NCBI GenBank assembly: GCA_964035575.1
Contig: OZ037893.1
Location: 1,116,001-1,180,000 of the forward strand
Length of the DNA: 64,000 nucleotides
Direction: 5' to 3'
Source: Rhynchopus sp. YZ270_cl-10
Lineage: Eukaryota; Euglenozoa; Diplonemea; Diplonemida; Diplonemidae
Below the pieces are notes generated by a model. It was given only the letters and a program-made list of their open reading frames with translations, ran no database searches and had not been told where the DNA came from. Position numbers and translations under genes: made by a program. Below are positions 52,186-63,419 of the stretch, in pieces; within the stretch, counting starts at the first letter, position 1, and each line of letters begins with the position of its first letter.

Positions 52186-53068
52186 AAAAACTTTACCTCC
52201 CGTTTGCTGCCTTCTATCTTCCTACCACACCTGCTTTTTTTGAGTTTTTCTGGATATTTCGGCATTGAAGGAAAACGACTTGAAAAGGTCTTTTTTTGTT
52301 GATCTCGGCAATACTATTAAACGTTGATTGTTCCGCCACGCTTTTCAAAACCCAGCGTGCTCCCCCGAGAAATGGTAAAAAATATGTGCATATGGGAAGA
52401 TGCACATTTCTTTTTCATCCTAGAAAATTCTAGTTCTTGTACTTCCGAGTTGTTTCAAGGTGACGATGACTTTCGTTCACAAGCTTTTTTTCTTTCAGGT
52501 ACACTGTTCACAGAGAGTGCTTTGTATTTCAACTCTACTTTCGTTTGTTCAGATTGACTAAGCACAGAGAGGCCTTCGTCGCCCATCTCCCTTTTTTATT
52601 TTCTTTGCATGAGCTCGACTGAGCTGCGTTTTTTTTTAGCACGTTTTCCCACCACTCGTTCTCCACCATATTGCCAACCCGTCTCCCGTCTCTCGCCTAA
52701 GGGGTATAATATTGCTCACCTCATCATCCCCTGTTGTGCACCAGCTTTTTTTTTTTTCACAATACGCCGTTTTCTTTTTTGATGGCAATCAAAACCCTCC
52801 CCAAGTTAACGATACAAAAAATGCGCAAGGTCATATTGTGCATGGAGAATCCCAAAATCTCGTGGATTTTCTGGATTTTCCTAAATTTCCTAGATTTCCC
52901 TGGAGCTTGAGGTGTCCTCTCATTTTTTTTTAAATCCCAAAACAAAAAAAAAAAACCCCCCAACCCCCCACACCAGGAGGGATGGCTATTAATACTGATT
53001 TCTTTTTTTGTGTGAAATTGACGTTTTTTTCTTGTCTCTTGAAGTTAGTTTTGTGTTCTTTTGTTTAT
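52186..53068. other. Intergenic, modules in series
   Basis: No gene. A GGTACACTGT module (52498-52545) is followed by a CTAAGC-class relative (52556-52590) and then by GCATGAGCTCGACTGAGCTG (near 52607), whose AGCTC/GAGCT can pair. Relatives of the last one lie near 28458 and 61155. Confidence 0.5.
52498..52545 (+). repeat. GGTACACTGT module
   Basis: CAGGTACACTGTTCACAGAG followed by TGCTTTGTATTTCAACTC. The pyrimidine tract and CAG directly before it look like a splice acceptor. Confidence 0.6.
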
Positions 53069-53963
53069 CATACTTGGACCGCCCGAAATATATTTCGGGC
53101 GAATTTTTCGGGCGCGGATCCCGAGCGCCCGAAATGTGCCCGAAATATATTTCGGGCATTTTAAAGGGAATTTATACGTAATTCGGGCGAATTCGGGCGC
53201 ATTTCGGGCGAATTCGGGCGATTTCGGGCAGATTCGGGCGAATTCGGGCGCACAACCAGTATCTTATGTGTGCTGGGAAGCATGCCACCAGTGTAAAAAT
53301 CTAACGCTTTATTTGAAAGATTGGCACAAAATTTATTCAAAGAAAAAAAAATTGAGCAAAAATTCCTAGTAGAACCCAACTTTTATGAGTGCAGCTCTGT
53401 TAGCAGCCACGTATAAAACCGATTTCCCTAACAATTTACACTAAAATACTACTAAAAACGTAAAAAGGCAATTTTTCACGTTTTTGGGCATCTCCTGAGC
53501 AACTACAGGCCCGAAACACCCCGAGAATGGGTCAGAACCACCCTGTGACCCGAAAATTCACAAAAATTCACCCTGAAATACGAAAAAATAGTGAAAACCC
53601 GGTTCATAGTGTGTTTTGGGTGGGAATAAGCAAATGATAGTCAGAAAATCCGTGATTTGGTGGTGATTCTCACGGGCCTCCAAAGTGCACTCAGGTGTAC
53701 AAAAGTTTTCGATTATTGCTTATTTTGACAGATTTGACATCAAATCTTTCCAAATATAAAAAGTTTTTTGCGAAAATGAGTAGAACCCTACCTAGTCGGT
53801 TTTCACTAAGGAAAAAGCGCCCGAATTCGCCCGAAATCTGCATTTCGGGCGACTTCGGGCGTTTTCGGGCGAATTCGGGCGCACAAAATCGCCCGAAATC
53901 CGCCCCTAATTCGCCCGAAATCGCCCGAAATGCCCGAAATTTATTTCGGGCGGTCCAAGTATG
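53069..53963. mobile_element. Non-autonomous TIR element with CGGGCG arrays, copy 2
   Basis: An 895-base copy of the element at 1069-1994, with the same ends (CATACTTGGACCGCCCGAAA) and its own 6-base duplication GTTTAT (53063-53068 and 53964-53969). It differs mainly by fewer subterminal units and scattered substitutions, so both copies moved fairly recently from a common source. Confidence 0.88.
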
Positions 53964-55355
53964 GTTTATGTGGCTTTCAAATTTTATTTGAAAGTATATG
54001 AATTTGTTATGTGGATTACCAACCCCCTCCAGGGTTCGAAAACCATTTGGAGCGATCAGATGCCTTTTTCTCAGAGCTGTTTTTTGCACTCTCTCAACTT
54101 CACTTTTTCAAAGGTGGCTGAGTGTCTTAGAACCTATATTTTCTTTTGAAAACTTAGAGATGTATGTATGGTATGCATGAGGGGTACGTTCATCTGACAA
54201 GCCTTCTTTCTCCCGGCAACAGGAGCGTGAACCTCGATAGCCCTTTGCGGAAATGATGTGTGTGCGTATGTTCGCATGAGGGACACATCTTTCAAATTTT
54301 CTTGATTTTTTTCCCCCCAAGTTTCTTTTTTTGCCATAATTTCTCAATGAAGCGTGCCGTCTGTGAAAGCATCCTGCAACAGATGCCATTTTTTTTTTTT
54401 TTTTGCACCTTCGCTTTACCCCACTCAGGTTTTTTTTTTCTCTTTTTCAACATAAAAGTGCACTTTATTTTCATATAAATCATACAATTGTCAACCGTTT
54501 AGTTGTACCGTTAAAATATGGCTTAGACATGTTACCAACAAATTTTTTTTTTTGACCTTATTTTTTTGTCTCTCTTTTCTGTCTCATTGTCTCTTTTAGA
54601 GACTCATTTGATTTTCTAACCAGTTTTTCACTGTTTTAGCAATTTGGTATTTTAATACACCAATCGCAATAGTGTGTTTTTTCCCCCTCTCTTTCAGAAA
54701 CTATCGTATCATTTACATTGTTATATTTTTATCACGACTTTATCATGTCACCATACTATTTTATTAGAGGTGTGTACTGTACACATTTTATCTTTTGCAA
54801 AAAAATTTTACGTTTTTCTTCACTGGTTTTATACTTTTATTACATGACACCAACAACGATGTCTCTGGTTTACTATTTTCTTTCTCTGTTTCTACCCCGG
54901 TTTTGGCACACAAAAAAAACAAATACTAATTTGCATTTGCCCCTGAGTAGCTAAGTAATATCAGTTTCTTCCACATCCCCCGCCCAACTTCGAATTAACA
55001 CAATTTGAACAAATGCCTCATATGGAAAAAAGGTGCGTATTGAAGGTTGCAGTGTTGCCCATTGAAGCTATCCATTTTTTTTGTGTCAATACAACACAAA
55101 AAAAAGGGGGCAGTGTGAACCCGTCAGACAAGTGCGAAACAAACCACGTGCTTGTCATTGAGTGAGGTCTCTTTGGTGTATTCAAATTACTTCCCTATTT
55201 GCAAAAATGTGAAATACGACGAACAGTGGAGCTTGCACAGGTGGCAGCTACACTATTCCAAACAATTTTTTTCGAAATACGAAAAAAGCCAAAAGATAAC
55301 CTATCAAAATGTTTTTTTTTAAAACCCCGGTGATACACCCGGTCATTGTACCAAA

Positions 55356-55395
55356 AGGTACACTGTTCACGAGAGGGCGTGTTGTATTGCAAAGC
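55356..55395 (+). repeat. GGTACACTGT module
   Basis: GGTACACTGTTCACGAGAGG followed by GCGTGTTGTATTGC, preceded by GATACACCCGGTCATTG, part of the composite form. Confidence 0.55.
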
Positions 55396-55907
55396 CAATC
55401 TTTTCCCACAACCTTCCTTCCCTGTAGGGTAAGGCGAGGTATTGAAATCGATGTAGGTTTTTTTTGATAAAACAACTTGTTGTCAATTCTAAAAAGATTG
55501 GAGGCAGCGCTGCAGGGCAAACAAAACGGATTGAAAAAAACAGAAGCTTGCCTGTTTTCTTTGAGTACTCAATTAACCACAACAACCGTACTTCAGTTTA
55601 ACACATTTTTTCACCTTTTTGTTTTCCCGGCTTTGAGCGCACAAACAAAAGACCCGATCTTTTTTTTCTTTTCCCCTCCCCTCCCCTCCCCTTTCCTTTT
55701 CCCGATGAGAAAGTTTTATGAAAACAATTTTTTTTGTCTTTTTTCTTCTTTGAACTTAACTTTTTTAAACAATGATACCGTCCTCTCTTTTTGTGATGCA
55801 GCCGTGATTTGAAATTTGCTGAATTTTCTTACCCTTCCATACAGAGGGCAAAAAGATGTAGCAATGCGATCGCAGCGCAGAGCAAGCAAAGAGGATTGCT
55901 GCTCCCT

Positions 55908-56012
55908 CACCTGATTTTTACTCCGCGTATAGGCGTAAAGGCTGGGGAAAATGGGTGGGGTTTGGCCTATACGGGCCTTTACGCGCCTATACGCGGGGTA
56001 AAAATCAGGTGG
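55908..56012. mobile_element. 105-base MITE, copy 2
   Basis: The ends CACCTGATTTTTAC and GTAAAAATCAGGTGG are inverted copies, and CGCGTATAGGCG pairs further in. TCCCT flanks both sides (55903-55907 and 56013-56017). It is highly similar to 47749-47856. Confidence 0.8.
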
Positions 56013-56536
56013 TCCCTTAGTACGAATAAAAAAGGGGGGGATCACCCCTCCTCTTTTTGCAAGATGTGTGTTCATATACTTTCAATTTTTCTGTGAACTG
56101 AAAGTATATGAATCTAATGGATATGTGTGTGTGTGCTCGGCACGCCACAGTTCATCTTATTTATCTGACTTCTTTTTTTGTGCACGAAATAATTTGCTGT
56201 TTTTTCCCCCTTTTTTTTTGTTGCTACCAGAGCTGAGAGGAAGAAGAATTCGGGGGTTTTTTAGCTTCTTTTTGAACTAATCTCGGAACCTCTACAACTC
56301 TGTTACGGCAGGCAAAACCGGATGAGGTGTGCTATCAATACCTATCATAGGAGAACCTGTAGAAGGACGATTCTGGTCTCCCAAAGTAGGTGATTGTCGA
56401 CACACCAAATCTCTTCCGCAAAGCCATGTTTTCTGTGACATACCCAAAAAATTTCCCCCAAAATGTATGTTGTGTTCAATCTTTTTTGTACGCATTCCTT
56501 TGTCTCAGGGAATGTTATGCAAAAAAAACGCAACAC

Positions 56537-56600
56537 AGTGGAGATTGCACAAACTGTGGCAACACAACCGAGGCAACCTACACTACTCCAAATAATTTAT
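56537..56600 (+). repeat. AGTGGAG hairpin module, long form
   Basis: AGTGGAG with TTGC/GCAA extension and loop ACTGTGGCAACACAACCGAG; CTCCAAATAATTTATC follows. Confidence 0.6.
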
Positions 56601-57807
56601 CAAAAAACAAAAACAAAACAAAAAAAAACTCAGAATGTGTGTTAACACAAAAAAAACACAGCAAATACCCAATAACGCTGTCCCACCCATCCTTTTTCCT
56701 CCTTTTTTTTTTTTTTTGCGTTTTCTTGCTTTGGATAGGTCGTGCCCTTTTGTTTTATTTGCCCTTTGCCACATTGCTAGGTTATGTGAGCAGGGGTCCT
56801 TTTTTTTGCGTCTATCTTTGGTTTATGGTGTGCACTATGGGGCATGCTCATTCAGTTCAAAAAAAAAAATAAGTTTCCTTTATTGTGTTGTCTACCCTGC
56901 CATTCTTGGTGGAAGTGATGATTCTTTTTTTTATTTTTCTCAAAAGATGAGGCCATGCATATTCATCTCTAGCTGATTTCTTTCCCCCCCCTCTTTTAGA
57001 TGTGCATTCATGGAATGACACACCGTTTATTTTTCCGGGGGGATGGGAACCGCTGCTAGTCCAGTCTCCCCCCCCTTCCCCTGGCTTAACCACCTTTTCC
57101 CCACCATTTTGCTATTCTTGTTCTCTTTTTGTTTTTTTTTTGCCTTCACTAAGCGGGACTTAGCGTTTTTTTTTTCTTACCAAAAACCCCTTTCTCTTCT
57201 CCCTTCTTACTTCTCATCCCCACCCCCATCTTCTCCTGTAGATGTGTGTGCCTGTGAGGCCCATTTCTTTGTTTCCACGTACCTGTGTCCGTACGAGACG
57301 CCTGCACGTATAGCAACCCCCCTCTTTGTCGGGTCTACCTTTGTCGGTACTGCCAAAAAGAAATTTCTCCCTAAATCGGTTTTGAAGGAAGGGAAGTGGT
57401 TTAGAAGCCATTCTTTACAAAAAAAAAAAAAAAAAGGTGTTTTTTTTAAAGGTGACTGAAACCTTTTTGATCCCTTTTAGTACTTATTATGTTCACTGAG
57501 GGCGAATCAGGGGGTGGAAACTACTAGTATAGTCGTATCGACTGGGTGCTAAGCTAGTAGTGTTGCGCGGTGTACCATTTAGTAAAAAAACACTATGTCA
57601 TTTGGACGTAGTGACATTGCTAGAGGAATACCCCCCCCTGGCTAGTCTGCTGTTTACATTGTATTTCCCCTCCCTGATCTTGAAGGGTAGGGAGGGGGGA
57701 AAAATGGGCAGAAAAAAACACAATGCCTTTTACCCACAAAGAGTCTGCACAAAAAAGGGCAACTACACAGCCGAAATAAAAAAAGGGGGGCATTTTTTTC
57801 TTTCAGA

Positions 57808-57915
57808 TGTAACGAAATGGATTGTAGGACTGCATGGTTTGGGTGTCCACCCCCCCCCACAGCCGGTCAAACCAAGGTACACTGTTCAGGGTTCAGGAGA
57901 GGGCTTTGTATTTCT
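57808..57915 (+). repeat. Composite module upstream of NAPRT
   Basis: GGATTGTAGGACTGCATGG, GGTGTCCACCCCCCCCC and a GGTACACTGT part with a small internal duplication (TTCAGGGTTCAGGAGAGGG). It ends about 70 bases before the NAPRT start codon. Confidence 0.6.
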
Positions 57916-57986
57916 GCTTTTTCTCTGTTTCCTTCATTTACCTCAACCTTTCAACTCCACCTAGGTATACAATATACACATACACA

Positions 57987-59748
57987 ATGCAGTCTTTGTA
58001 CCAGGATGGTGCACTCACACTTCTCACGGATTTGTACCAACTCACGATGGCGCAGTCGTACTGGAAGCGTGGACGGCATGAGGAGTACAGTGTGTTCCAC
58101 CTCTTCTACCGCAAGCCGCCGTTTGGGGGGTGCTACGCGATGTGTGCTGGGCTCGCCTCGGCGATGGAGTATATGAGCGCCTGGCGGTTTTCGGAGGAGG
58201 ACTGTGCGTACCTGCGCACCGTCACCGGGGGGACGGGGGAGAGGCTGTTTGAGGATGCCTTTGTGGAGTACCTCTCGTCGCTTACGTTGGAGGGTGTGAC
58301 GTTGCACGCTGTGCCGGAGGGTGAGCTGGTCTTCCCACAGGAGCCTCTGGTGCGCATTGACGGCCCGATCGTGCAGTGCCAACTGCTGGAGACACCGTTG
58401 CTTGCGTTGATTGGCTTTCAGTCTCTTGTTGCTACCAAGGCGAGCAGGGTGTGCCAGGCTGCGCATCTCAGCGCTGTCATCGATTTTGGCCTGCGTCGTG
58501 CTCATGGTCCCGACGGAGGCGCGACGATGTCTAGAGCGGCGTTCATCGGAGGATGTGTAGCGACATCCAACACGCTTGCGGGGAAACTTTATGGCATTCC
58601 AGTGAGAGGCACGCATTCGCATGCTTGGGTGATGTCCTTTGAGGATGAGGAAGACGCGTTTGATGCGTACGCAAGCACGGCGCCGGCAAACAGCATTCTT
58701 CTGGTCGATACGTATGATACGATAAGGGGCATAGAGAAGGCGGTGCGTATCGGCAAGAAGCTAGCCTCGCAGGGGCAGACGCTAACAGGGATCCGTCTCG
58801 ACAGCGGCGACCTAGCAGAGCTGTCCATCACGGCACGGCGCATGCTGGACGAGGCAGGTCTCAAAGACTCGCATATCATCGCAAGCGACGACCTCGATGA
58901 GTACAGAATCACGGACCTGCGTGAAAGGGGTGCGCGCATCGATGCCTACGGGGTGGGCACACGCATTGCGACGTGCTACGACCAGCCTGCTCTCGGATGT
59001 GTTTATAAGGTTTGTTTTGTTCCGCTATATTCCCAACACATTCCATACAGCTTGCCGCAGTAGACCGAGGCGACGGTCTGAAGTGGGCGATGAAGGCAGC
59101 TGCATCAAACCCAAGCAAAGCCAGCATCCCAGGCAGGCTCCACGTCAAACGCTTCTACGACGACGACGGGAAGATGGTGCGCGATGTGGTATGTACTGTG
59201 CAGAAACCCCCTGATAGCAACCAACCCTCCCACGGGGGTTGTATTCTGCTTAGTGCCCATGCGACTGGATTTTTTCTTCCCTATTATCGTCATAAAATTC
59301 ACGGTAGGGCAATTAATATTGACCAAAAAAGTCGCCAAATATTACAAGAAAATCCTCAAAATCCGCTAATGATATTCACCAAATTTCTCCTACTGTACGT
59401 AAAAAAAACCCTTTGTATTTTGTGTGTACATACTTATACCACGCCTCCTGGCCTCTCTCTGCACCACACCGCACACCGCACCCACCACTACAGATCTACG
59501 ACCAAAGCCTGGGACCCTCCAAAGGCGACGAAGGCGGCAAAGAACTTCTCGAAAAGGTCTGGGAGAAGGGACGCCCTACTAACCCCCCGCGTTCCCTTGT
59601 GGACATCCAGAAGGCAGGACACGCAGCGCTCAAAACGCTTGGCGGCGAGTACTGTGTGTTCAAGGAGGCACCTACGTTTCCTGTTGCGCTGGACGCAGTC
59701 CTCTCAGAACGGCGTAGCGAGATGCTTGCAAAATGCCTTAAAGAGTGA
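57987..59748 (+). CDS. NAPRT: Nicotinate phosphoribosyltransferase, three exons
   Basis: Joins nicotinic acid and PRPP to nicotinate mononucleotide, the first step of the Preiss-Handler route to NAD, in the cytosol. Exons 57987-59009, 59051-59188 and 59494-59748 give 471 residues in one frame. Family signatures are TDLYQLTMAQSYW near the N-terminus, GLRRAHGPDGG, GTHSHAWVMSF (208 onward; its His is phosphorylated during catalysis in the family), LDSGDL and SDDLDEY. Exon 2 supplies the conserved NPSKASIPGR segment (family form: NP.K...PGR). Exon 3 is the C-terminal part. The start is the ATG before QSLYQDG; an in-frame frame extends upstream to 57834 but is module sequence. CCACCTAG lies 23 bases upstream as a possible splice acceptor. 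Confidence 0.93.
59010..59050 (+). other. 41-base intron in NAPRT
   Basis: GTTTGTTTTG at the 5' end and CCATACAG at the 3' end, falling between codons. Confidence 0.85.
59189..59493 (+). other. 305-base intron in NAPRT
   Basis: GTATGTACTG at the 5' end and ACCACTACAG at the 3' end, falling between codons. It is AT-rich and several times longer than the other introns here. Confidence 0.8.
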
Positions 59749-62627
59749 ATATAATATGAGGAAAATGAAGAGAAGGGGGGTGAGCTAGGGCAGTGTGTGG
59801 AGGTGCGATATGGTCTGGATGTGTTGCAGTGTTTGCGCTGTATTGTGCCAAAGAACAGGGGAAAAAGGGAAAAAGTGGTCCGTTATGTTGTGAACAGTTT
59901 GTATGTGTTTTTGTTAAAGTTCGGGTTTACACTTCAGAGTTAAAGTGGGCACGAGAGCATCTCATGCTTGCCTGCGGTTCTGTTCATAAACACCGAAATA
60001 CGCAACGTGGGAAACGAACGATGCCTATTTGTTTTATTACGTTTTATATTATTATTTTGACGCTGTACGACAACAAGTACGACCGGGTAAGGGTAACAAA
60101 GGCTTTTGTTACAAAATTTTTCTTGTTTAAAGATGTAATATTGATGAGAGACACGTTGTGTTCCAGTTCCAAACGGGAATTTTTTTTCTCTTTTTATACA
60201 CTTTTCTTTGAAGGTCTCCTGACGAAATCGTGGGGCATATTTCATCTTTCAATTATATCTTCTATTCAGTAGAATAGATAGAATATGAAACAATATTTCA
60301 AGTTTTTTCTTTTTTTTTTTCTTCTTGCACACGTACCATATATCACACTTTTTACTGTTCACTTCGTTTGATGCCCTTGATGATTTCCTCTTGGATCCAT
60401 ACGTTGGCTAACCAGAGTTCTACACATTCGAAAAAAGGAGGGAAAAAAACCTATGTTGAAAAGTTGAGTGCAGAACCCATCCTCGGACAGGTTCAAGGTG
60501 ATTGTCGATACAAAAAAAAAAACCAAAAAAAAAAAAAAAAAAAACCAAAATAACTGCGAATCGAGCAACATTCTTCAATACAACAGTCATGGCCTAGCAC
60601 CGCATTTTTTGTGGTGATTTCTATCCCAGGAAGTTCTGTAAGTTGTGTCAAATGTTGTTTTTGGTGTTGTATTTTTTGTCTCCATTTTGGCGAGAGCCAT
60701 GCATTTTGGAGTGTTTTTCTTGCTTTTTTTTAGATGCAGATGTGCACGTTGAGGTACGTTCATCTCTAAAATTTTCTGTTTTTTTACATTTGTGGATTTC
60801 CTGCGAAAGCCTGCCCGCAAAAGATTTTTCCAAGTTTTCAAACAAAACAAAAAAATGTTATTTCAACCCACAGTTACGGTATTCTTTTAAGGCGACTAAG
60901 CACGAGAGGCTTTCGGTTCATCTTATAACTGTTCTTTATGACTTCACGAGAGGCAGTCTCAAGGGAAGACACCCTTCTTCAGAAGCCAGGTAGATAATGC
61001 TGTTCCCCCCATCCCCGCCCTTCTTCTACACTATCCACGTAGATCCCACTACGTAAGGAGTTATCTGATGCCACAAGGCAAGTCACTCCCCCAAAGCGAT
61101 GGCATGGTGAACTGCCTCCGTTCTCTAACAGTACGGATCACGTCCCACCCTTTGCATGAGCTCGACTGAGATGCGTTTTTGGCACGTTTCAACTACTTTC
61201 TTTTTCGCAATGAGTAAGGTGGGCCACAGGGACCAACATCTTTGCCTTTTTTTTTTTTTTTTTTTTTGTTGTCAGATTTTTTTCAGTTTCTCTCTACAGT
61301 CTGCCCCACTCCCCTACCCCCCACCCCTTATTGATGTGCTGGAAACATTCTCTTCACGACACCTGGAAGGGAGTCAATACATCTGCAAAAATAAAATAAA
61401 ATAAAAGCAACGGGGCAACAATATTGGAGTATACCATTTGATAAACAATGGTATTTCAATGATGATACCAAGTGAGTGACGACACCCCCCCCCCCCTTTT
61501 TTTGCCAGTTGTGTGTACGTTTAGGAAAGGCAACTTCCTAAGCCCGCCGACTCCATTTTTCTTGGAGCTTCCAGGACCGTACATTGCTTTGTTCCCTAAA
61601 AAAAGGAATGGTAAAAAAGGTTCAGAAAAATAGCGTATTTGGTACACCTGATAACCCCATTTTGCGTTGTTGTTGCGTACTTGGTATTTTTTTTAGTTCA
61701 GGAGTACCAGTATTGGATTCGGTTAGTGGAACGTAAACCAAACCCCTTGATGGTTTTTTTTTCGCATAATTCCTAAACGAAAAACCAAGCTATTTCCCTG
61801 AAATATTTTTTTTTCTTCAAAAAACCCCCCCAACAACAACACTTTTTGGTGGCTAAGCACAGTGCAGCTTAGGCTCATACACTTTTTTCTTTGACGTGAT
61901 GATGACACAAAACGACACAAAACCTTAACATCCCCCATCCCCCCTCAGACACGCTCCCTCTACACATGTTACCTTGATAGGGTGATTCTTCAAGCGTTGC
62001 CACCCCATTTTCTATTAACCTAGCCTTCTTTGTTGCGTCGGTGCTCACTCGAGATGGGCCAAAAAAAATTTAACAAAAGCAGAAAAAAAAAAGATCATTT
62101 TTTTTTCTCCCCCTCAATCACCTCCAAGGATGTGGATTTCGCCCCTTTTTTGAATTATTATACAAGCGTAACTTAAAGGAGAACCACTCTTCTGATACGG
62201 TCGCCAATCACACCACCCCCTCTGGGTAATTGAACAATCAACGGGGGAACAAAATCCCTCTTTTTTCCGTGTGTGCGTTTCACCACAACCTGTCTCCCAT
62301 GGGTTTTATCGTGCGATGAGTGTTACGTTTCTATTTTTTTTTACTTACCCTATCAGAGTTACTATTTTTTCGTGCTCATCTTGGTGGGTCGTCGGCCACC
62401 ATTTCACCTATCAGAGTTAATATTTTTCGCTGTAAATTTACTGCACATTTACACTCCTTTTGTTTGTGCGTAAACTGTGTAATAAATATGCTGTGGTGAT
62501 ATTTTTATTACTGCAAGACACTCCCACTGAGTACCTGGCAAGAGGAAATCTCTTTGAGGCCAAAAAAACCCCCACAACAGTACACAGGGTTGGTACGAAG
62601 TATTCATCTTCGCCAATACATTTTAAG
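59749..62627. other. Intergenic, no gene seen
   Basis: A 159-residue frame (59793-60272) has no domain and poor composition; I do not call it a gene. The stretch contains CTAAGC-class modules (60896-60912 worn; 61853-61872 intact) and a GCATGAGCTCGACTGAGATG copy near 61154. A GATACGGTCGCCAATCACAC segment near 62197 matches the one at 23955. Confidence 0.5.
61853..61872 (+). repeat. Hairpin module, CTAAGC-stem class, changed loop
   Basis: CTAAGC and GCTTAG form a perfect 6-bp stem around ACAGTGCA; GCTCATAC follows. Confidence 0.55.
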
Positions 62628-63419
62628 ATGACCGCCATAGACTTTGCCGGTATGTTTGAGGACTGTTTAAAGGAGACACATGCTTCGGAGGTTAACAGTA
62701 CTGCGGAGGAGACCTTCCGTGCAGTGTTCCTCGCCTCCCCACCCCACCCCACCAGGGCCGCAAGCTTGCATGAGGACTGCGTTCTGTTGCATGAGTTCGT
62801 CACCACTGAGGAGGCCTCTGCGTTAGAAGACGTTATCTTTGCACCAGAAGGCGCGCAACGCTGGCCTTGGCATGACCTCGCAAACCGACGCCTCCAAAAC
62901 CTCGGCGGCTATCCGCACCCAGAGGGACTGCTCCAGGAAGACCTTCCCAGCTGGGCAAGGTTAGTGTGCGAAAGGGTGGAGCGATGTGATGAGCTGAACT
63001 GTGGGTTGCTCCTGAACCAGGTACTCCTGAATGAGTACCAGATGGGGCAAGGCATCGCGGCTCATAAAGACGGGGATGAGTTGTACGAGAAGTGTGCGGT
63101 GATATTGTCCTTGGGGGAGGAGGCGGTGATGCGGATGACTCCTGATGAAGGGGAAGGTGGTGAGGGGTTTGACATTGTGCTGCCGCCCCGTTCGCTGCTG
63201 GTCTTCAAGGGCGCGCTCTTCAGCAACTATACGCACTGCATTCCCTGCACGGAGGGGGTGCCGGCAGGGTGGCGGAGACTCTCGCTGACGATGCGGCACG
63301 CACTGCTCCCGGAAGAGGTGGGTGGGTCGGAGCTCTGCGCGTTCACGGAGGAAGGGAAGGCTGAGATGGAAAGGAGGAAAAATAATTGGATCCGGGCGGT
63401 CACGAATGTCGTTCGATAA
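62628..63419 (+). CDS. ALKBH6-like 2-oxoglutarate/Fe(II) dioxygenase
   Basis: The protein has 263 residues. AlkB-family enzymes use Fe(II), 2-oxoglutarate and oxygen to remove alkyl groups; the ALKBH6 substrate is not settled. NQVLLNEYQMGQGIAAHKDG carries the HxD iron motif (H146, D148), the distal His is in NYTHCI (H203), and the 2-oxoglutarate Arg is in RLSLTMR (R223). The NQVL.N.Y..G.GI..H.DG signature is typical of ALKBH6, and the length is close to the animal protein (about 240 residues). The start is the first ATG in frame; upstream codons are open but have no ATG. No introns. The gene lies 370 bases before the next one on the same strand. Confidence 0.88.
   Translation: MTAIDFAGMFEDCLKETHASEVNSTAEETFRAVFLASPPHPTRAASLHEDCVLLHEFVTTEEASALEDVIFAPEGAQRWPWHDLANRRLQNLGGYPHPEGLLQEDLPSWARLVCERVERCDELNCGLLLNQVLLNEYQMGQGIAAHKDGDELYEKCAVILSLGEEAVMRMTPDEGEGGEGFDIVLPPRSLLVFKGALFSNYTHCIPCTEGVPAGWRRLSLTMRHALLPEEVGGSELCAFTEEGKAEMERRKNNWIRAVTNVVR

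Larger units (their letters stand above)
53970..57986. other. Intergenic, repeats and a second small MITE
   Basis: No gene. It holds worn GTATGC-type modules near 54160-54290, an AGTGGAG relative at 55224-55275, and a GGTACACTGT module at 55356-55395. A MITE lies at 55908-56012. A long-form AGTGGAG hairpin is at 56537-56600, and the composite module at 57808-57915 leads into the next gene. Confidence 0.5.

Noticed and set aside
57834-57986. N-terminal extension of NAPRT from the first in-frame ATG.
   Set aside because: The extension translates the composite module and lacks family similarity; the family's N-terminus starts just after the ATG at 57987.
59793-60272. A 159-residue frame after NAPRT.
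   Set aside because: Phe/Lys-rich, poor composition, no domain, and it runs into T/C tracts.
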